A DNA stretch of 64,000 bases, taken from NCBI RefSeq assembly GCF_003443535.1, contig NZ_CP031946.1, forward strand, positions 248,001 through 312,000, read 5' to 3'. Position numbers and translations under genes: made by a program. Numbering within the stretch: the first letter of the stretch is position 1; each line of letters opens with the position of its first letter. Below the pieces are notes generated by a model. It saw only the letters and a program-made list of their open reading frames with translations, did not search any database and was not told where the DNA came from. Shown in pieces: positions 37,326 to 46,274 of the stretch. Source of the DNA: Ruegeria sp. AD91A. Lineage in GTDB: Bacteria > Pseudomonadota > Alphaproteobacteria > Rhodobacterales > Rhodobacteraceae.

Positions 37326-37354
37326 ACCTTTGAAGTCGAAATTTACCTTTGAAG
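37326..37354 (+). repeat. Two direct repeats ACCTTTGAAG just before proS
   Basis: Identical ten-base copies at 37326-37335 and 37345-37354, 19 bp apart start to start (about two helix turns). The second ends eight bases before the proS ATG and includes its probable ribosome binding site GAAGG. Confidence 0.6.
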
Positions 37355-37362
37355 GTTAACCC

Positions 37363-38703
37363 ATGCGCCTCAGCCGTTACTTTCTGCCCGTTCTCAAGGA
37401 AAACCCTTCCGAGGCCCAGATCGTCAGCCATCGGCTGATGCTGCGTGCCGGGATGATCAAGCAGGCCTCTGCCGGGATATATTCCTGGCTGCCGCTGGGT
37501 TTCAAAGTGCTGCGCAAGTTGGAAAACATCGTCCACGAAGAACAGGCGCGGGCCGGTCACATCGCGATTCAGATGCCCATCATCCAGTCGGCGGATCTGT
37601 GGCGTGAATCCGGGCGGTATGATGATTATGGTCAGGAGATGCTGCGGATGAAGGACCGACATGACCGTGACATGCTGTTCACACCCACAGCCGAAGAATT
37701 GGTAACTGATATCTTCCGTGGCCACGTGAACAGCTACAAAGACCTGCCGCTGACGCTCTATCAGATTCAGTGGAAGTTCCGTGACGAAATCCGCCCGCGT
37801 TTCGGCGTGATGCGGGGCCGTGAGTTCTATATGAAGGACGGATATAACTTCGACCTCACGAAAGAAGACGCGCTGCACGCCTATAACCGCCATCTTGTCA
37901 GCTATCTGCGCACCTATGAGCGCATGGGCCTTCAGGCGATCCCGATGCGCGCAGATTCCGGACCCATCGGCGGCGATGATACGCATGAGTTCCTCGTGCT
38001 GGCCGATACCGGTGAATCCGAGGTCTTCTATGACAGCGCCGTCACCGACCTGACCTTTGGTGATCGTGAGATTGACTATGACAGCCACGAGCAGTGTCAG
38101 GCCATTCTGGAAGAGTTCACCTCGAAATACGCGCGCACGGATGAAACGCATGACGAGGCGCTGTTCAATCAGATCCCCGAAGAACGCCGCCGCGTGGCGC
38201 GTGGTATCGAAGTTGGGCAGATCTTCTACTTCGGCACGAAGTATTCCGAGCCGCTTGGCGCGACTGTGCAGGGCCCTGATGGAAAACCGGTTCCGGTGCA
38301 TATGGGCAGCCACGGGATAGGCGTCAGTCGTCTGGTCGGCGCGATCATCGAGGCCAGCCATGACGACAAAGGCATCATATGGCCCGAGGGTGTGACCCCG
38401 TACCATTGTGGCATCGTGAATCTGAAGCAGGGTGATGAAGAAGCTGACGCCGCCTGCGACAAAATCTATAACGCTCTGACGGCCTTGGGGCTGGAACCGC
38501 TCTATGATGATCGCAACGAACGGGCAGGGGGCAAGTTTGCGACCATGGATCTGATTGGTCTGCCGTGGCGGATCACGGTCGGTCCGCGTGGTCTGAAGAA
38601 TGGTGTTGTTGAACTGACCTGCCGCCGGACCGGCGAAAGCGAGGAACTGAGCCCCGAGGTCGCCGTTACCAAAGTTGCTGAAATCTACGAGCAGATTGCC
38701 TGA
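37363..38703 (+). CDS. proS: Prolyl-tRNA synthetase, short alphaproteobacterial type
   Basis: A 446-residue class II synthetase that charges tRNA-Pro. Motif 1 ([22 protein letters not shown]) is near residue 35, [11 protein letters not shown] and [24 protein letters not shown] (motif 2) near 110-155, and [16 protein letters not shown] (motif 3) near 310; the C-terminal anticodon-binding domain follows. At 446 residues it lacks the large editing insertion of the E. coli enzyme, normal for this class. Direct repeats flank the start region. Confidence 0.95.
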   Translation: MRLSRYFLPVLKENPSEAQIVSHRLMLRAGMIKQASAGIYSWLPLGFKVLRKLENIVHEEQARAGHIAIQMPIIQSADLWRESGRYDDYGQEMLRMKDRHDRDMLFTPTAEELVTDIFRGHVNSYKDLPLTLYQIQWKFRDEIRPRFGVMRGREFYMKDGYNFDLTKEDALHAYNRHLVSYLRTYERMGLQAIPMRADSGPIGGDDTHEFLVLADTGESEVFYDSAVTDLTFGDREIDYDSHEQCQAILEEFTSKYARTDETHDEALFNQIPEERRRVARGIEVGQIFYFGTKYSEPLGATVQGPDGKPVPVHMGSHGIGVSRLVGAIIEASHDDKGIIWPEGVTPYHCGIVNLKQGDEEADAACDKIYNALTALGLEPLYDDRNERAGGKFATMDLIGLPWRITVGPRGLKNGVVELTCRRTGESEELSPEVAVTKVAEIYEQIA

Positions 38704-38758
38704 GCACAGGCATCCGTACCTGCTCTGATTGTCACGTTAAACTGACCTGATCCATGAA

Positions 38759-38785
38759 GGCGGCCATGATATTGCTCTGGCCGCC
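38759..38785. terminator. Hairpin after proS
   Basis: GGCGGCCA and TGGCCGCC pair perfectly around an 11-base loop, 55 bp after proS and 35 bp from the end of the opposing small gene. No T run, so it is only a candidate transcript-end structure. Confidence 0.4.
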
Positions 38786-38819
38786 ACTCGCGGCCTGTCC
38801 AGGACACCCGGTTCAGACT

Positions 38820-39179
38820 TCAGCTTTGGTCTGCGGTCGGACGCTTTGCCAGGATGTCCCCATTGGCCCCGTCGCCCCGTGCCACCACGATCGGTCGGCC
38901 CAGTCGACTGACCAGTTCGCGAAACTCAAGGCCCAGAAACTGCAACCCGCAAACCCGCGCGTCCGTGGTTCGATCCGTTAAACACAGACGACCTTGCCGG
39001 AAAACCAGACGGTACCCTTTGTCTTTCAGAATATCCGTCAGATTGCCCCAGCTTGCCGCGCTGGCAAAGATTGGCCGAATGGCCGCTCGCAGCAGCGCCG
39101 CTGTCTCGCAATCCAGTTCTGTCGATGCTTGGCGGGGCGGAATAACCCCCGCACCGTTGGTTGAAATTTGAAAATTCAT
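38820..39179 (-). CDS. Hypothetical protein
   Basis: A 119-residue soluble protein not assigned to a family. It opens with NFQISTNGAGVIPPRQASTELDCETAALLRAAIRP and has ILKDKGYRLVFRQGRLCLTDRTTDARVCGLQFLGLEF in the second half; two cysteines (near 70 and 79) could pair. AAGGAG lies 13 bases upstream of the ATG, rather far. It stands alone between proS and lolC. Composition looks like a real gene. Confidence 0.6.
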   Translation of the reverse strand: MNFQISTNGAGVIPPRQASTELDCETAALLRAAIRPIFASAASWGNLTDILKDKGYRLVFRQGRLCLTDRTTDARVCGLQFLGLEFRELVSRLGRPIVVARGDGANGDILAKRPTADQS

Positions 39180-39534
39180 TGAGCGACCCCCGCTCCTTAA
39201 ATGTGTTCCCCCGTAGACAGGGTGACAAAGTTTCTGAAAATAATCAAAAAGAGTAATAAAATTTCGCGCCCATTGTTGCCTTTTCGATTCAGGAGCTCAC
39301 AAAGCGCGATGATTAACTTCATACATGAAACAATATCGGTTTGTCTGTGATGCGCTTCACAACTCATGGTGTAACGCCAGCTTCCGAAGTCATCCGTTTG
39401 GCTCAATCGTTCCAGTTGCACACCGAGTTGATTCGGCTCATTCAGGCTGAGGAGTCGGGTCAGAGGGACAACCGGCTTGACCATCGGGTGAAATGCCGAA
39501 ACTGTCCCCGCGAACAAGAACACCCGGAGCAGGT
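39180..39534 (+). other. 355-bp region without a supported gene
   Basis: AT-richer than its surroundings in the first half (39230-39330), as expected for promoters of the minus-strand hypothetical gene and of lolC. Only very short reading frames with no start signal are present; no clear hairpin seen. Confidence 0.5.
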
Positions 39535-40830
39535 ATGGCCAAGACCCCCCCGCCCTTTGCCTCTTTTGAATGGAAAATAGCCTGGCGTTATCTGCGGGCC
39601 CGCAGGGCCGAAGGCGGCGTCAGTGTGATGACCTGGATTTCCCTGATCGGGATCACACTGGCTGTGTTTGCCCTGATCGCGACACTGGCGGTCCGGTCCG
39701 GATTCCGTTCGGAATTTGTCGGCACCATTCTGGGCGCCAACGCGCATGTGACGGTCTACTCGTCAGGCGAGATCGATGCCCAGGGGCGGGTGGATCGCAC
39801 AATCGCCGACTATGAGGAACGCGCGGCCCGTATCGCACAAGTGCCCAGTGTTCAACGCGCGGCTCCTTTGGTGAAGGGGCAGGTGCTGATCACCAACCGC
39901 GACCGCAGCAGCGGCGTTGAAGTGTTTGGCATCCGCCCCGACGATCTGCTCGATCTGCCGGGTATTGCCCAGGCAGAGCAGGCTGTGGGGGACTTGTCAG
40001 AATTTCAGACGGGTGAGGATGTCATTGCAATTGGGTCAGGCGTGGCGCGCAGCATAGGCGCCACCGTGGGGGACGTCGTCAAGTTGACCTCGCCCAACGG
40101 GGTAAAAACCGCCTTCGGTACTTCGCCCCGCGTGAATGCCTTTCGCGTTGTCTATGTGTTCTCGGCCGGACGCTATGACATCGATCGCACGCGTGTCTAC
40201 ATGCCGTTTTCGCAGGCACAGGGCTTTTTCAATCGCGAAGGTGTGGCGGATGAGATCGAAGTGATGGTGGAAAAACCCGAAGAACTGGGCCCGATTCTGA
40301 TTTCCATCCTCGAGGCATCGGGCGAGCGCAGCCAGATCTGGACCTGGCAGGATGCATCCGGTGGGTTCCTGCGGGCATTGGAAGTCGAGGATAACGTAAT
40401 GTTCATCATCCTCTCGATCCTCGTTCTGATCGCCGCGATGAATATCGTCTCGGGCCTGATCATGCTAGTCAAGAACAAGGGCCGCGATATCGGCATCCTG
40501 CGCACCATCGGCCTAAGCGAAGGATCGATTCTGCGTGTCTTTTTCATCTGCGGCGCTTTTACCGGCCTGATCGGAACGGCTTTGGGGGTCATCCTTGGGT
40601 GCCTCTTCGCGATCTATATCGATCCGATCTTTTCGTTCGTGAATTACGTGATGGGCGGCGGCGTCTGGGATCCGTCGATCCGGGGCATCTATGCTTTACC
40701 CGCAGAGCTGCACCTGAACGATGTGCTCAAGGCCATCGGTCTGTCGCTTGGCCTGTCCTTTGTCGTCACCTATTTTCCTGCCCGTCGAGCGGCGCGGCTG
40801 AACCCGGTCGAGGCGTTGCGCTATGAATGA
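39535..40830 (+). CDS. lolC: Lipoprotein-releasing system permease LolC/LolE
   Basis: A 431-residue inner-membrane protein of the LolCDE machine that passes lipoproteins to LolA. The N-terminal [30 protein letters not shown] (short tail, then helix 1) is a family hallmark, the periplasmic MacB-like domain covers about 55-265, and three helices follow (about 285-415), ending [19 protein letters not shown] at 39535 follows GGAG. A single permease gene with lolD implies a homodimeric LolC2D2-type or LolF-like system. It overlaps lolD by eight bases. Confidence 0.92.
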   Translation: MAKTPPPFASFEWKIAWRYLRARRAEGGVSVMTWISLIGITLAVFALIATLAVRSGFRSEFVGTILGANAHVTVYSSGEIDAQGRVDRTIADYEERAARIAQVPSVQRAAPLVKGQVLITNRDRSSGVEVFGIRPDDLLDLPGIAQAEQAVGDLSEFQTGEDVIAIGSGVARSIGATVGDVVKLTSPNGVKTAFGTSPRVNAFRVVYVFSAGRYDIDRTRVYMPFSQAQGFFNREGVADEIEVMVEKPEELGPILISILEASGERSQIWTWQDASGGFLRALEVEDNVMFIILSILVLIAAMNIVSGLIMLVKNKGRDIGILRTIGLSEGSILRVFFICGAFTGLIGTALGVILGCLFAIYIDPIFSFVNYVMGGGVWDPSIRGIYALPAELHLNDVLKAIGLSLGLSFVVTYFPARRAARLNPVEALRYE

Positions 40831-41509
40831 TGTCACATTGCGTCTGAAGGGTCTGACCAAGACCTATCTGAAAGGCAAGCCGGGCGAAGTGCAGGTCTTG
40901 CGCGGAGTTGATCTGGATCTGCGCGCGGGTGAGGCCGTAGCGATGGTTGCGCCCTCAGGGGCAGGTAAATCAACGCTTCTGCATATCGCTGGCCTGCTGG
41001 ACATGCCCGACGAAGGAACCGTCGAAATCGGCGGGCGGAATGTGTCGAGCAAAGGCGACCGGATCAGAACCGCACTGCGTCGGCAGGATGTCGGGTTCGT
41101 ATATCAATTCCACCACTTGCTGCCGGAATTCACGGCATTGGAGAACATCACTCTGCCGCAACTGGCCAATGGTGTGTCGGACAAGGCCGCACAGGCCCGA
41201 GCGCTGGACCTGCTGGACCGTGTCGGCGTAGCCGCACGCGCCAGCCACCGCCCCGCGGCGCTCTCTGGTGGGGAGCAACAACGGGTGGCGTTTTGCCGGG
41301 CATTGGCCAATGCGCCCCGTATTTTGTTTGCGGATGAACCGACGGGCAATCTGGACCCCGAAACCTCGGATCAGGTCTTTGATACATTGATGAAGCTGGT
41401 ACGGGACGAAGGGTTGTCGGCGTTGATAGCTACCCACAACCTTGACCTGGCGGCGCGCATGGACCGGATGGTTCGGCTTGAGGGCGGGGTCCTCAGGCCA
41501 GTTGAGTGA
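40823..41509 (+). CDS. lolD: Lipoprotein-releasing system ATP-binding protein
   Basis: A 228-residue ABC ATPase. Walker A is [13 protein letters not shown] near residue 42 (with alanine at the usual first glycine), the Q loop lies in [16 protein letters not shown], the signature is [16 protein letters not shown], and Walker B is [12 protein letters not shown]. It powers lipoprotein release by LolC. Its start lies inside the lolC end (translational coupling) and its last 17 bp overlap the convergent YdcZ-type gene. Confidence 0.93.
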   Translation: MNDVTLRLKGLTKTYLKGKPGEVQVLRGVDLDLRAGEAVAMVAPSGAGKSTLLHIAGLLDMPDEGTVEIGGRNVSSKGDRIRTALRRQDVGFVYQFHHLLPEFTALENITLPQLANGVSDKAAQARALDLLDRVGVAARASHRPAALSGGEQQRVAFCRALANAPRILFADEPTGNLDPETSDQVFDTLMKLVRDEGLSALIATHNLDLAARMDRMVRLEGGVLRPVE

Positions 41510-41930
41510 TCGCGACGCCAATGGCCATGACAGCGATCCCGCCCATCCGCATGAAAGTAAGCGGCTCGACCTGTGCGCCGAACAGGCCGAAATGGTCGAT
41601 GGCCGCGGCGCTGATCAATTGCCCGAGCAGCACAAAGAATACAGCGTTGCCCACGCCAAAATGTGGTGCGACATGGGTGATCGACAGGACATAGAAAGCA
41701 ATCAGGACACCTGCAAGCAACAGGTGTTTCGGCGCCTGGGCAACCTTGGACAAGGCCGCAAATCCGGGAAACAGCGCCATGATCAACGCCGAGGCGATGA
41801 AGGCAATGGCAAACAGCACAACAGCAGCCGTCGTTGGCGACCCGATGACTTTGCCCAGCGCCGCGTTAAGCGCGGCCAGGATCGGAATTCCAAATCCGGC
41901 GGCCAGCATGATGGCGGCGTATTGTGTCAT
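41493..41930 (-). CDS. YdcZ/DUF606-type small DMT permease
   Basis: A 145-residue membrane protein with about five helices, the half-size DMT type (DUF606). [19 protein letters not shown] near residue 15 and [21 protein letters not shown] near 90 are typical. Members probably act as dimers; substrate unknown. The start at 41930 (MTQYAAI) was preferred over seven residues upstream. Its 3' end overlaps lolD by 17 bp. It is divergent from the cytochrome gene. Confidence 0.82.
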   Translation of the reverse strand: MTQYAAIMLAAGFGIPILAALNAALGKVIGSPTTAAVVLFAIAFIASALIMALFPGFAALSKVAQAPKHLLLAGVLIAFYVLSITHVAPHFGVGNAVFFVLLGQLISAAAIDHFGLFGAQVEPLTFMRMGGIAVMAIGVAITQLA

Positions 41931-41956
41931 TGCCCGAACCCTCTGCAGCATTTTCG

Positions 41957-41970
41957 TTGATCTGGATCAT
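41957..41970 (+). promoter_or_regulatory. FNR/NnrR-type box upstream of the c-type cytochrome gene
   Basis: TTGATCTGGATCAT matches nine of ten fixed positions of TTGAT-N4-ATCAA, the box used by FnrL and NnrR/DnrD regulators. It is centred 64 bp before the cytochrome ATG. Confidence 0.6.
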
Positions 41971-42027
41971 TGCGCCAAGACGCCCATCGGGCAACCCTGC
42001 AAATGTCAATCTTGGCAGGAGGATACG

Positions 42028-42435
42028 ATGTTCAAGGCAACAATCGGAGTACTGGTTCTTGGGGTTTCGGCTGCTGCCTCGCAGGCCGCTTGGGCACAAG
42101 ACGCTAAGACCGGAGAAGAACTTTATTTGCACCATTGCGCGACCTGCCATGGGATCGATGCAATGGGGCAGGGTCCGATGGCAGCCGTGTTGGTGGTTCA
42201 ACCGAGCGATCTGACCACTTTGTCCAACGAAGAAGGCGTGTTCCCGACGGCCCGCGTTGTCGCCCGCATTGATGGTCGGGACCCATTGGTCAGTCATGGT
42301 AGCCCGATGCCGGTTTATGGCCCTTATTTTGATGGGCAGGACACATCCATGAAAACGCCGCAAGGTCAGCCTATTCTGACGAGCCAGCCCATCGTGGATC
42401 TGGTGGCCTATCTGGAAACACTGCAGCAGAACTAG
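42028..42435 (+). CDS. Periplasmic c-type cytochrome
   Basis: A 135-residue class I cytochrome c. Signal peptide (FKATIGVLVLGVSAAASQAAWAQ), then the haem site CATCH near residue 36, and MPVYGPYF near 93 which may hold the distal methionine ligand, before a C-terminal helix (IVDLVAYLETLQ). Single haem; likely an electron carrier or an orphan domain for a periplasmic enzyme. GGAGGA before the ATG. The FNR-type box upstream suggests use at low oxygen. Its TAG overlaps the opposing gene's stop in CTAG. Confidence 0.88.
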   Translation: MFKATIGVLVLGVSAAASQAAWAQDAKTGEELYLHHCATCHGIDAMGQGPMAAVLVVQPSDLTTLSNEEGVFPTARVVARIDGRDPLVSHGSPMPVYGPYFDGQDTSMKTPQGQPILTSQPIVDLVAYLETLQQN

Positions 42436-43124
42436 GTTCCGCTGCAAATTCCGTCGATCTCGGCCTCGCTCCAGGGAAGTAAGATTGCGCGCTCACGCCC
42501 TTTTTGCGGAAGCGGTGACAGATCAAAATGCGCGCTCAGCATCGCGTGCAGCCGTTTGGTTCGGGTGGCCTGAGGGTCCAGCGCACGGCAGCAAACGTAT
42601 TCCTCGACAATGGCGCCCTGCTGTTCAAACCCGTAGGACAGGAAGTCCGGCGACGTTTCGAGGTCGAATAGATACGGATCGCTGCGCCCACCATGTTCCG
42701 CCGCAGCACGCAGCGGGTGGTAACCGGTGGTCCGGCGGTTTTGCCACTGCCAGACATGCGTCAGTTCATGGGCCAGCAACATCGCGGCCACTAGGTTCAT
42801 CTGATCCGGAAAATCAGACATGTAGTCTTCCAGATACCAGTCGCGCGCAAAGTAAACCTTGTTGAACAGGGCCACGGCTGCTGGCCTGCCTGTCACAGGC
42901 CCGGGTTCCACCGGAGGAAGGATACGCTCGCGGCAGGCCAGACGTGGGCGCTCCTCGCGGAAATACGTCACATTGGCAACCGGCGCACCTTGGACCAATC
43001 GCACGCTGTCAAGATTAAGGGTTTCGCCCTGAATGGCATCCGCAAAATCACGCTCTTGCTTTGTCAATTGACGACCGCAGGAGGGCAGCAACAAAAGAGC
43101 ACACAGGAATACGCGCAGAACCAT
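42432..43124 (-). CDS. Putative lipoprotein with HELTH zinc-metallopeptidase-like motif
   Basis: A 230-residue protein. The N-terminus LRVFLCALLLLPSC has a lipobox-like end (LPSC), so it may be a lipoprotein. MLLAHELTHVWQWQNR near residue 117 is an HExxH motif in a helix context usual for metalloproteases (gluzincin/DUF4157-like); IVEEYVCCRAL near 173 could give the third ligand glutamate. I do not know a characterised homologue. Conserved neighbours give no pathway. Stop codons of this gene and the cytochrome overlap. Confidence 0.75.
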   Translation of the reverse strand: MVLRVFLCALLLLPSCGRQLTKQERDFADAIQGETLNLDSVRLVQGAPVANVTYFREERPRLACRERILPPVEPGPVTGRPAAVALFNKVYFARDWYLEDYMSDFPDQMNLVAAMLLAHELTHVWQWQNRRTTGYHPLRAAAEHGGRSDPYLFDLETSPDFLSYGFEQQGAIVEEYVCCRALDPQATRTKRLHAMLSAHFDLSPLPQKGRERAILLPWSEAEIDGICSGT

Positions 43125-43166
43125 GAGGTGAATCCTAGTCCGCTGCTTGCGATCCGCAAACCGTTT

Positions 43167-43829
43167 TCACAGGCTCATGGCCAAAACCCGGCTGATTTCC
43201 GTCAAAGACCGGCTGGATTGATCCATCCATGAATTAAAGGCCCATTGCACCGCCGCCATGGCTTTATTCGACGTGGCGGGCTTGTCGATCACGCCTTCGG
43301 CGATCAGACGGGCGGTGACGTCCCGAGACAGAATGAAACTGTCGCGCCCTGCGAAACGCATCGCATACTGCGCCGAAGCTCCGCCAAGACGAGACCCGCG
43401 TTTGGCCAGCATGGCAAGAAGGTTGATATAGTCATCAGAGGGCCAGCCGCCCAGAACCTTGCCCGCGCCGCCTTCTTCGCGCAGTTCCAAAAGGAACGCC
43501 GCGTTGTCCCGCACTGCTGCGATCTTGGTTCCATTGCGGACAATGCGTGTGTCTTGCAGTAAGGCATCAAACTTTTCATCATCCATGAACGCGCACCGAC
43601 CCACATCGAAACCGTCAAAGGCGGCTTCGAACCCATCCCATTTGTTTTCGATGACCTTCCAGTTGAAACCGGCCTGAAAGACGCATTTCGTGATGATCGA
43701 TAGCCACCGGTCCTCGGGCATTGCCGCCAGTTCTTCGTGGCTTTTGGGCTTGTTCAGCTGTGCTTCAAAGGCTTCGGCCCCACCGTGGCGAGAGGCGGCA
43801 ATATCATAGATCTCTTTAAATGAACGCAT
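43167..43829 (-). CDS. DNA-3-methyladenine glycosylase I-like protein
   Basis: A 220-residue helix-hairpin-helix glycosylase of the Tag family, which removes 3-methyladenine from alkylated DNA. It opens RSFKEIYDIAASRHGG and has IITKCVFQAGFNWKVIENKW near residue 45, FDVGRCAFMDDEKFDALLQDTRIVRN near 75, matching Tag-type proteins, although the zinc-binding cysteine/histidine set of E. coli Tag is not evident. ATG at 43829 (GAGG upstream) preferred over a start 28 codons earlier. Confidence 0.82.
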   Translation of the reverse strand: MRSFKEIYDIAASRHGGAEAFEAQLNKPKSHEELAAMPEDRWLSIITKCVFQAGFNWKVIENKWDGFEAAFDGFDVGRCAFMDDEKFDALLQDTRIVRNGTKIAAVRDNAAFLLELREEGGAGKVLGGWPSDDYINLLAMLAKRGSRLGGASAQYAMRFAGRDSFILSRDVTARLIAEGVIDKPATSNKAMAAVQWAFNSWMDQSSRSLTEISRVLAMSL

Positions 43830-44002
43830 AGACCCAACCTCAAAGCTGTCATGTAAAGAGTGTTTTGTTTTGCCTTCCTTTTGCAATGGGAATTTTGAGT
43901 GTTTGAAACTCACCCGTCAGGGCTAAAAACTCGGGCTCAACAAGAAAAAAGATTTATTACCGTCAAAGAAATCCTCGACAAACGGGCTTAAAACGGTTTG
44001 TG

Positions 44003-44019
44003 ATTGACTCGTCAGTCAA
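44003..44019 (+). promoter_or_regulatory. Probable BetI operator before the choline-type ABC operon
   Basis: ATTGACTCGTCAGT at 44003-44016 matches the reverse complement of the betI operator at 12 of 14 positions; the wider TTGACTCGTCAGTCAA (44004-44019) is itself an inverted repeat with perfect six-base arms. It is about 245 bp before the first ABC gene. Confidence 0.6.
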
Positions 44020-44032
44020 CATTCCGTGCCCA

Positions 44033-44057
44033 GGGCTAGGGATCCGGGGCTAGGGAT
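44033..44057 (+). repeat. Tandem repeat GGGCTAGGGAT x2
   Basis: Two identical 11-base copies (44033-44043 and 44047-44057) 14 bp apart, 14 bp after the probable BetI operator, in the leader of the ABC operon. May be a duplicated protein site or chance slippage. Confidence 0.6.
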
Positions 44058-44263
44058 AATGACGGGTCGGGCAGGGGCCTTTGCGGTGTCTGTGGGGAAA
44101 CATCAACGGTTTGCGGGAAGAAAACTGCGCCGTTACAAACTGATCACTTTCCTTTTCCGACTGAATTTGTGCATGTTGCGACATGGTATTGTCATCAGAC
44201 AAAGATACCGGCGGGATAAACCTTGCCGGGGTGGGCAAAACAAATAAGACAGGGAGAAAATCC

Positions 44264-45214
44264 ATGAAAAAACTGAGTGTAAGCCTTATGGCCCTAACCG
44301 TTGCCAGTGCAGCGCACGCGGCGGATATGGGTGCCGTGGACGAGCCGATCAAACTGGCGATCAACGAATGGACTGGTCAGCACGTGACCACGCATGTGGC
44401 GGGTGAGATGCTCAAGGCAGCTGGCTATAACGTGGAATATGTGACCGCTGGTATGATGAACCAGTTCCAGGCGCTGGCCGATGGAGACATCGACGCGACG
44501 CTGGAAATCTGGTCGTCCAATGTTTCGGATGAATATGCCAAGAAGATCGAGGAAGGCACGGTTGTCGAAATCGGCGATCTTGGCCTGGATGCCAAGGAAG
44601 GTATCGCATATCCGGCGCATGTCGCCGATCTGTGCCCGGGACTGCCCGCGTGGGAAGCGCTGAAAGACTGTGCGCAGGTCTTTGCCACTGCGGAAACTCT
44701 GCCCGGTGGCCGTCTGGTCGACTATCCGGCCGATTGGGGCACACCTGGCGCGGATCGTATGGTCGGCCTGGAACTGCCGTTCAAGGCTGTCCCCGCCGGG
44801 TCCGAAGGCGCCTTGATCGCCGAACTTCGTGCTTCGACCGAGCGCAAGTCGCCACTGCTGATCACATTCTGGCAGCCGCACTGGGCGATGTCTGCCTATG
44901 ACGTACAGTTCGTTGAACTGCCCGCAGGTGAAGAAGCGTGCTTTAACGATCCGGCGTGGGGTCCGAACCCGAACGCGGTGAACGATTGCGACTTTTCGCC
45001 CTCACGCATTTTCAAAGCTGGCTGGAGCGGTATGGAAGAGAAATGGCCGGCCGCCTATGAAATTCTGACCAATTATCAACTGGCGGTCGAAGACCAGCAA
45101 CCGATGATGGGCGCGATCGACGTTGACGGCGGAAAGGTCGAAGAAGTCGTCGCCGCCTGGATGGCAGAGAACGAAGGCAAGTGGCGTCCGGTCGTAGACG
45201 CAGCAACCCAGTGA
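44264..45214 (+). CDS. choX: Quaternary-amine ABC transporter, periplasmic binding protein (ChoX/OpuAC family)
   Basis: A 316-residue OpuAC-type binding protein with signal peptide (KKLSVSLMALTVASAAHAA). The aromatic ligand cage typical of choline, betaine and trimethylamine-N-oxide binders is represented by tryptophans in INEWTGQ, LEIWSSN and ITFWQPHW. AGGGAGA precedes the ATG. Substrate assignment to choline rests on the BetI-like operator upstream and remains inference; glycine betaine or trimethylamine-N-oxide are alternatives. First gene of a three-gene operon. Confidence 0.85.
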   Translation: MKKLSVSLMALTVASAAHAADMGAVDEPIKLAINEWTGQHVTTHVAGEMLKAAGYNVEYVTAGMMNQFQALADGDIDATLEIWSSNVSDEYAKKIEEGTVVEIGDLGLDAKEGIAYPAHVADLCPGLPAWEALKDCAQVFATAETLPGGRLVDYPADWGTPGADRMVGLELPFKAVPAGSEGALIAELRASTERKSPLLITFWQPHWAMSAYDVQFVELPAGEEACFNDPAWGPNPNAVNDCDFSPSRIFKAGWSGMEEKWPAAYEILTNYQLAVEDQQPMMGAIDVDGGKVEEVVAAWMAENEGKWRPVVDAATQ

Positions 45215-45224
45215 GCGCACGTAA

Positions 45225-46274
45225 GTGACTGACGCGACTATGCCAGCCATCGCCTGCCGGAATCTCTGGCAGGTCTTTGGCCCCGGCGCTGACAAAGCCC
45301 TGACCGACGCGCTGTCTCGGTCAGGGAACGACGCCGAAAAAGCCGCCACCGACCTGCGCGAACGAGGGTTTATCCCAGCCGTTCAGGACGCCAATTTCGA
45401 GGTCAAGGAAGGCGAGCTGTTCGTCATCATGGGCCTGTCGGGCTCGGGTAAATCCACGCTGATCCGCTGTATCTCGCAACTGTTACCCGGCACGGGCGGT
45501 GAGATCCGGGTAGATGGCGAAAACGTCATCGGTGCCTCAAAAAAGACCCTGACCGATCTACGCCGTAAAAAGCTGGGCATGGTGTTCCAGCATTTCGGCC
45601 TGTTCCCACACATGACCGTTGCTGAAAACGTCGCATATCCTCTGCGCGTTCAGGGCGTTGGCAAGAAGGAACGGCTGGATCGTGCGCAGGAAGTGATCTC
45701 GCTGGTCGGACTGGAAGGGCGCGAAGACAGCTTCCCCCGGCAACTGTCAGGTGGTCAGCGTCAGCGTGTGGGGATTGCGCGATCTTTGGCCGTGAACCCT
45801 GACATCTGGTTTCTGGACGAGCCGTTTTCTGCGCTTGATCCGCTGATCCGTCGCCAGTTGCAGGACGAATTCCTGCGCATACAGGCGACCCTGAAGAAGT
45901 CGATCGTCTTCATCACTCACGATATTCAGGAAGCACTGAAGCTTGCTGACCGCATCGCCATCATGCGGGACGGCAAGATCGTACAGATCGGCACGCCTAC
46001 GGATATCGTCCTGCGACCCGTTGATGACTATGTGCGCGAATTCTCCAAGGATGTCGCCAAGGGGCAGCATGCCAAGGTCGCCTCGGTCATGCGGAGCGAG
46101 GCAGAATGTGGCCCGGATGATCCCGGCCTGATCACGTCGATGACACTGGACGCAGCCCTGGCCCATTGCATGGAGCTTTATGAACCCGTGCCGGTGCGTG
46201 ATGCCGATGGCAATGTCGTTGGGACGGTGCACCCGTCTGATCTGGCTGCCGCACTTCAGGTGGATGAAACATGA
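45225..46274 (+). CDS. choV: Quaternary-amine ABC transporter, ATP-binding protein
   Basis: A 349-residue OpuAA/ProV-type ATPase. Walker A is MGLSGSGKSTLIRC near residue 69, Q loop VFQHFGLFPHMT, signature LSGGQRQRVGIARSLA and Walker B DIWFLDEPFSALDPL. The N-terminal extension with ALSRSGNDAEKAATDLRERG and the C-terminal CBS-like part (from about 285) are family traits. It begins with GTG ten bases after the previous stop; ATG at 45240 is an alternative and neither has a strong ribosome site, so coupled translation is likely. Overlaps the permease start (ATGA). Confidence 0.87.
   Translation: MTDATMPAIACRNLWQVFGPGADKALTDALSRSGNDAEKAATDLRERGFIPAVQDANFEVKEGELFVIMGLSGSGKSTLIRCISQLLPGTGGEIRVDGENVIGASKKTLTDLRRKKLGMVFQHFGLFPHMTVAENVAYPLRVQGVGKKERLDRAQEVISLVGLEGREDSFPRQLSGGQRQRVGIARSLAVNPDIWFLDEPFSALDPLIRRQLQDEFLRIQATLKKSIVFITHDIQEALKLADRIAIMRDGKIVQIGTPTDIVLRPVDDYVREFSKDVAKGQHAKVASVMRSEAECGPDDPGLITSMTLDAALAHCMELYEPVPVRDADGNVVGTVHPSDLAAALQVDET

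Noticed and set aside
37324..38406. A 360-codon minus-strand open frame antisense to proS
   Set aside because: proS motifs are complete on the plus strand; no start signal or family match for the antisense frame.
39341..39580. Small frames in the proS-lolC gap
   Set aside because: No ribosome site, overlap with the lolC start, and no family resemblance.
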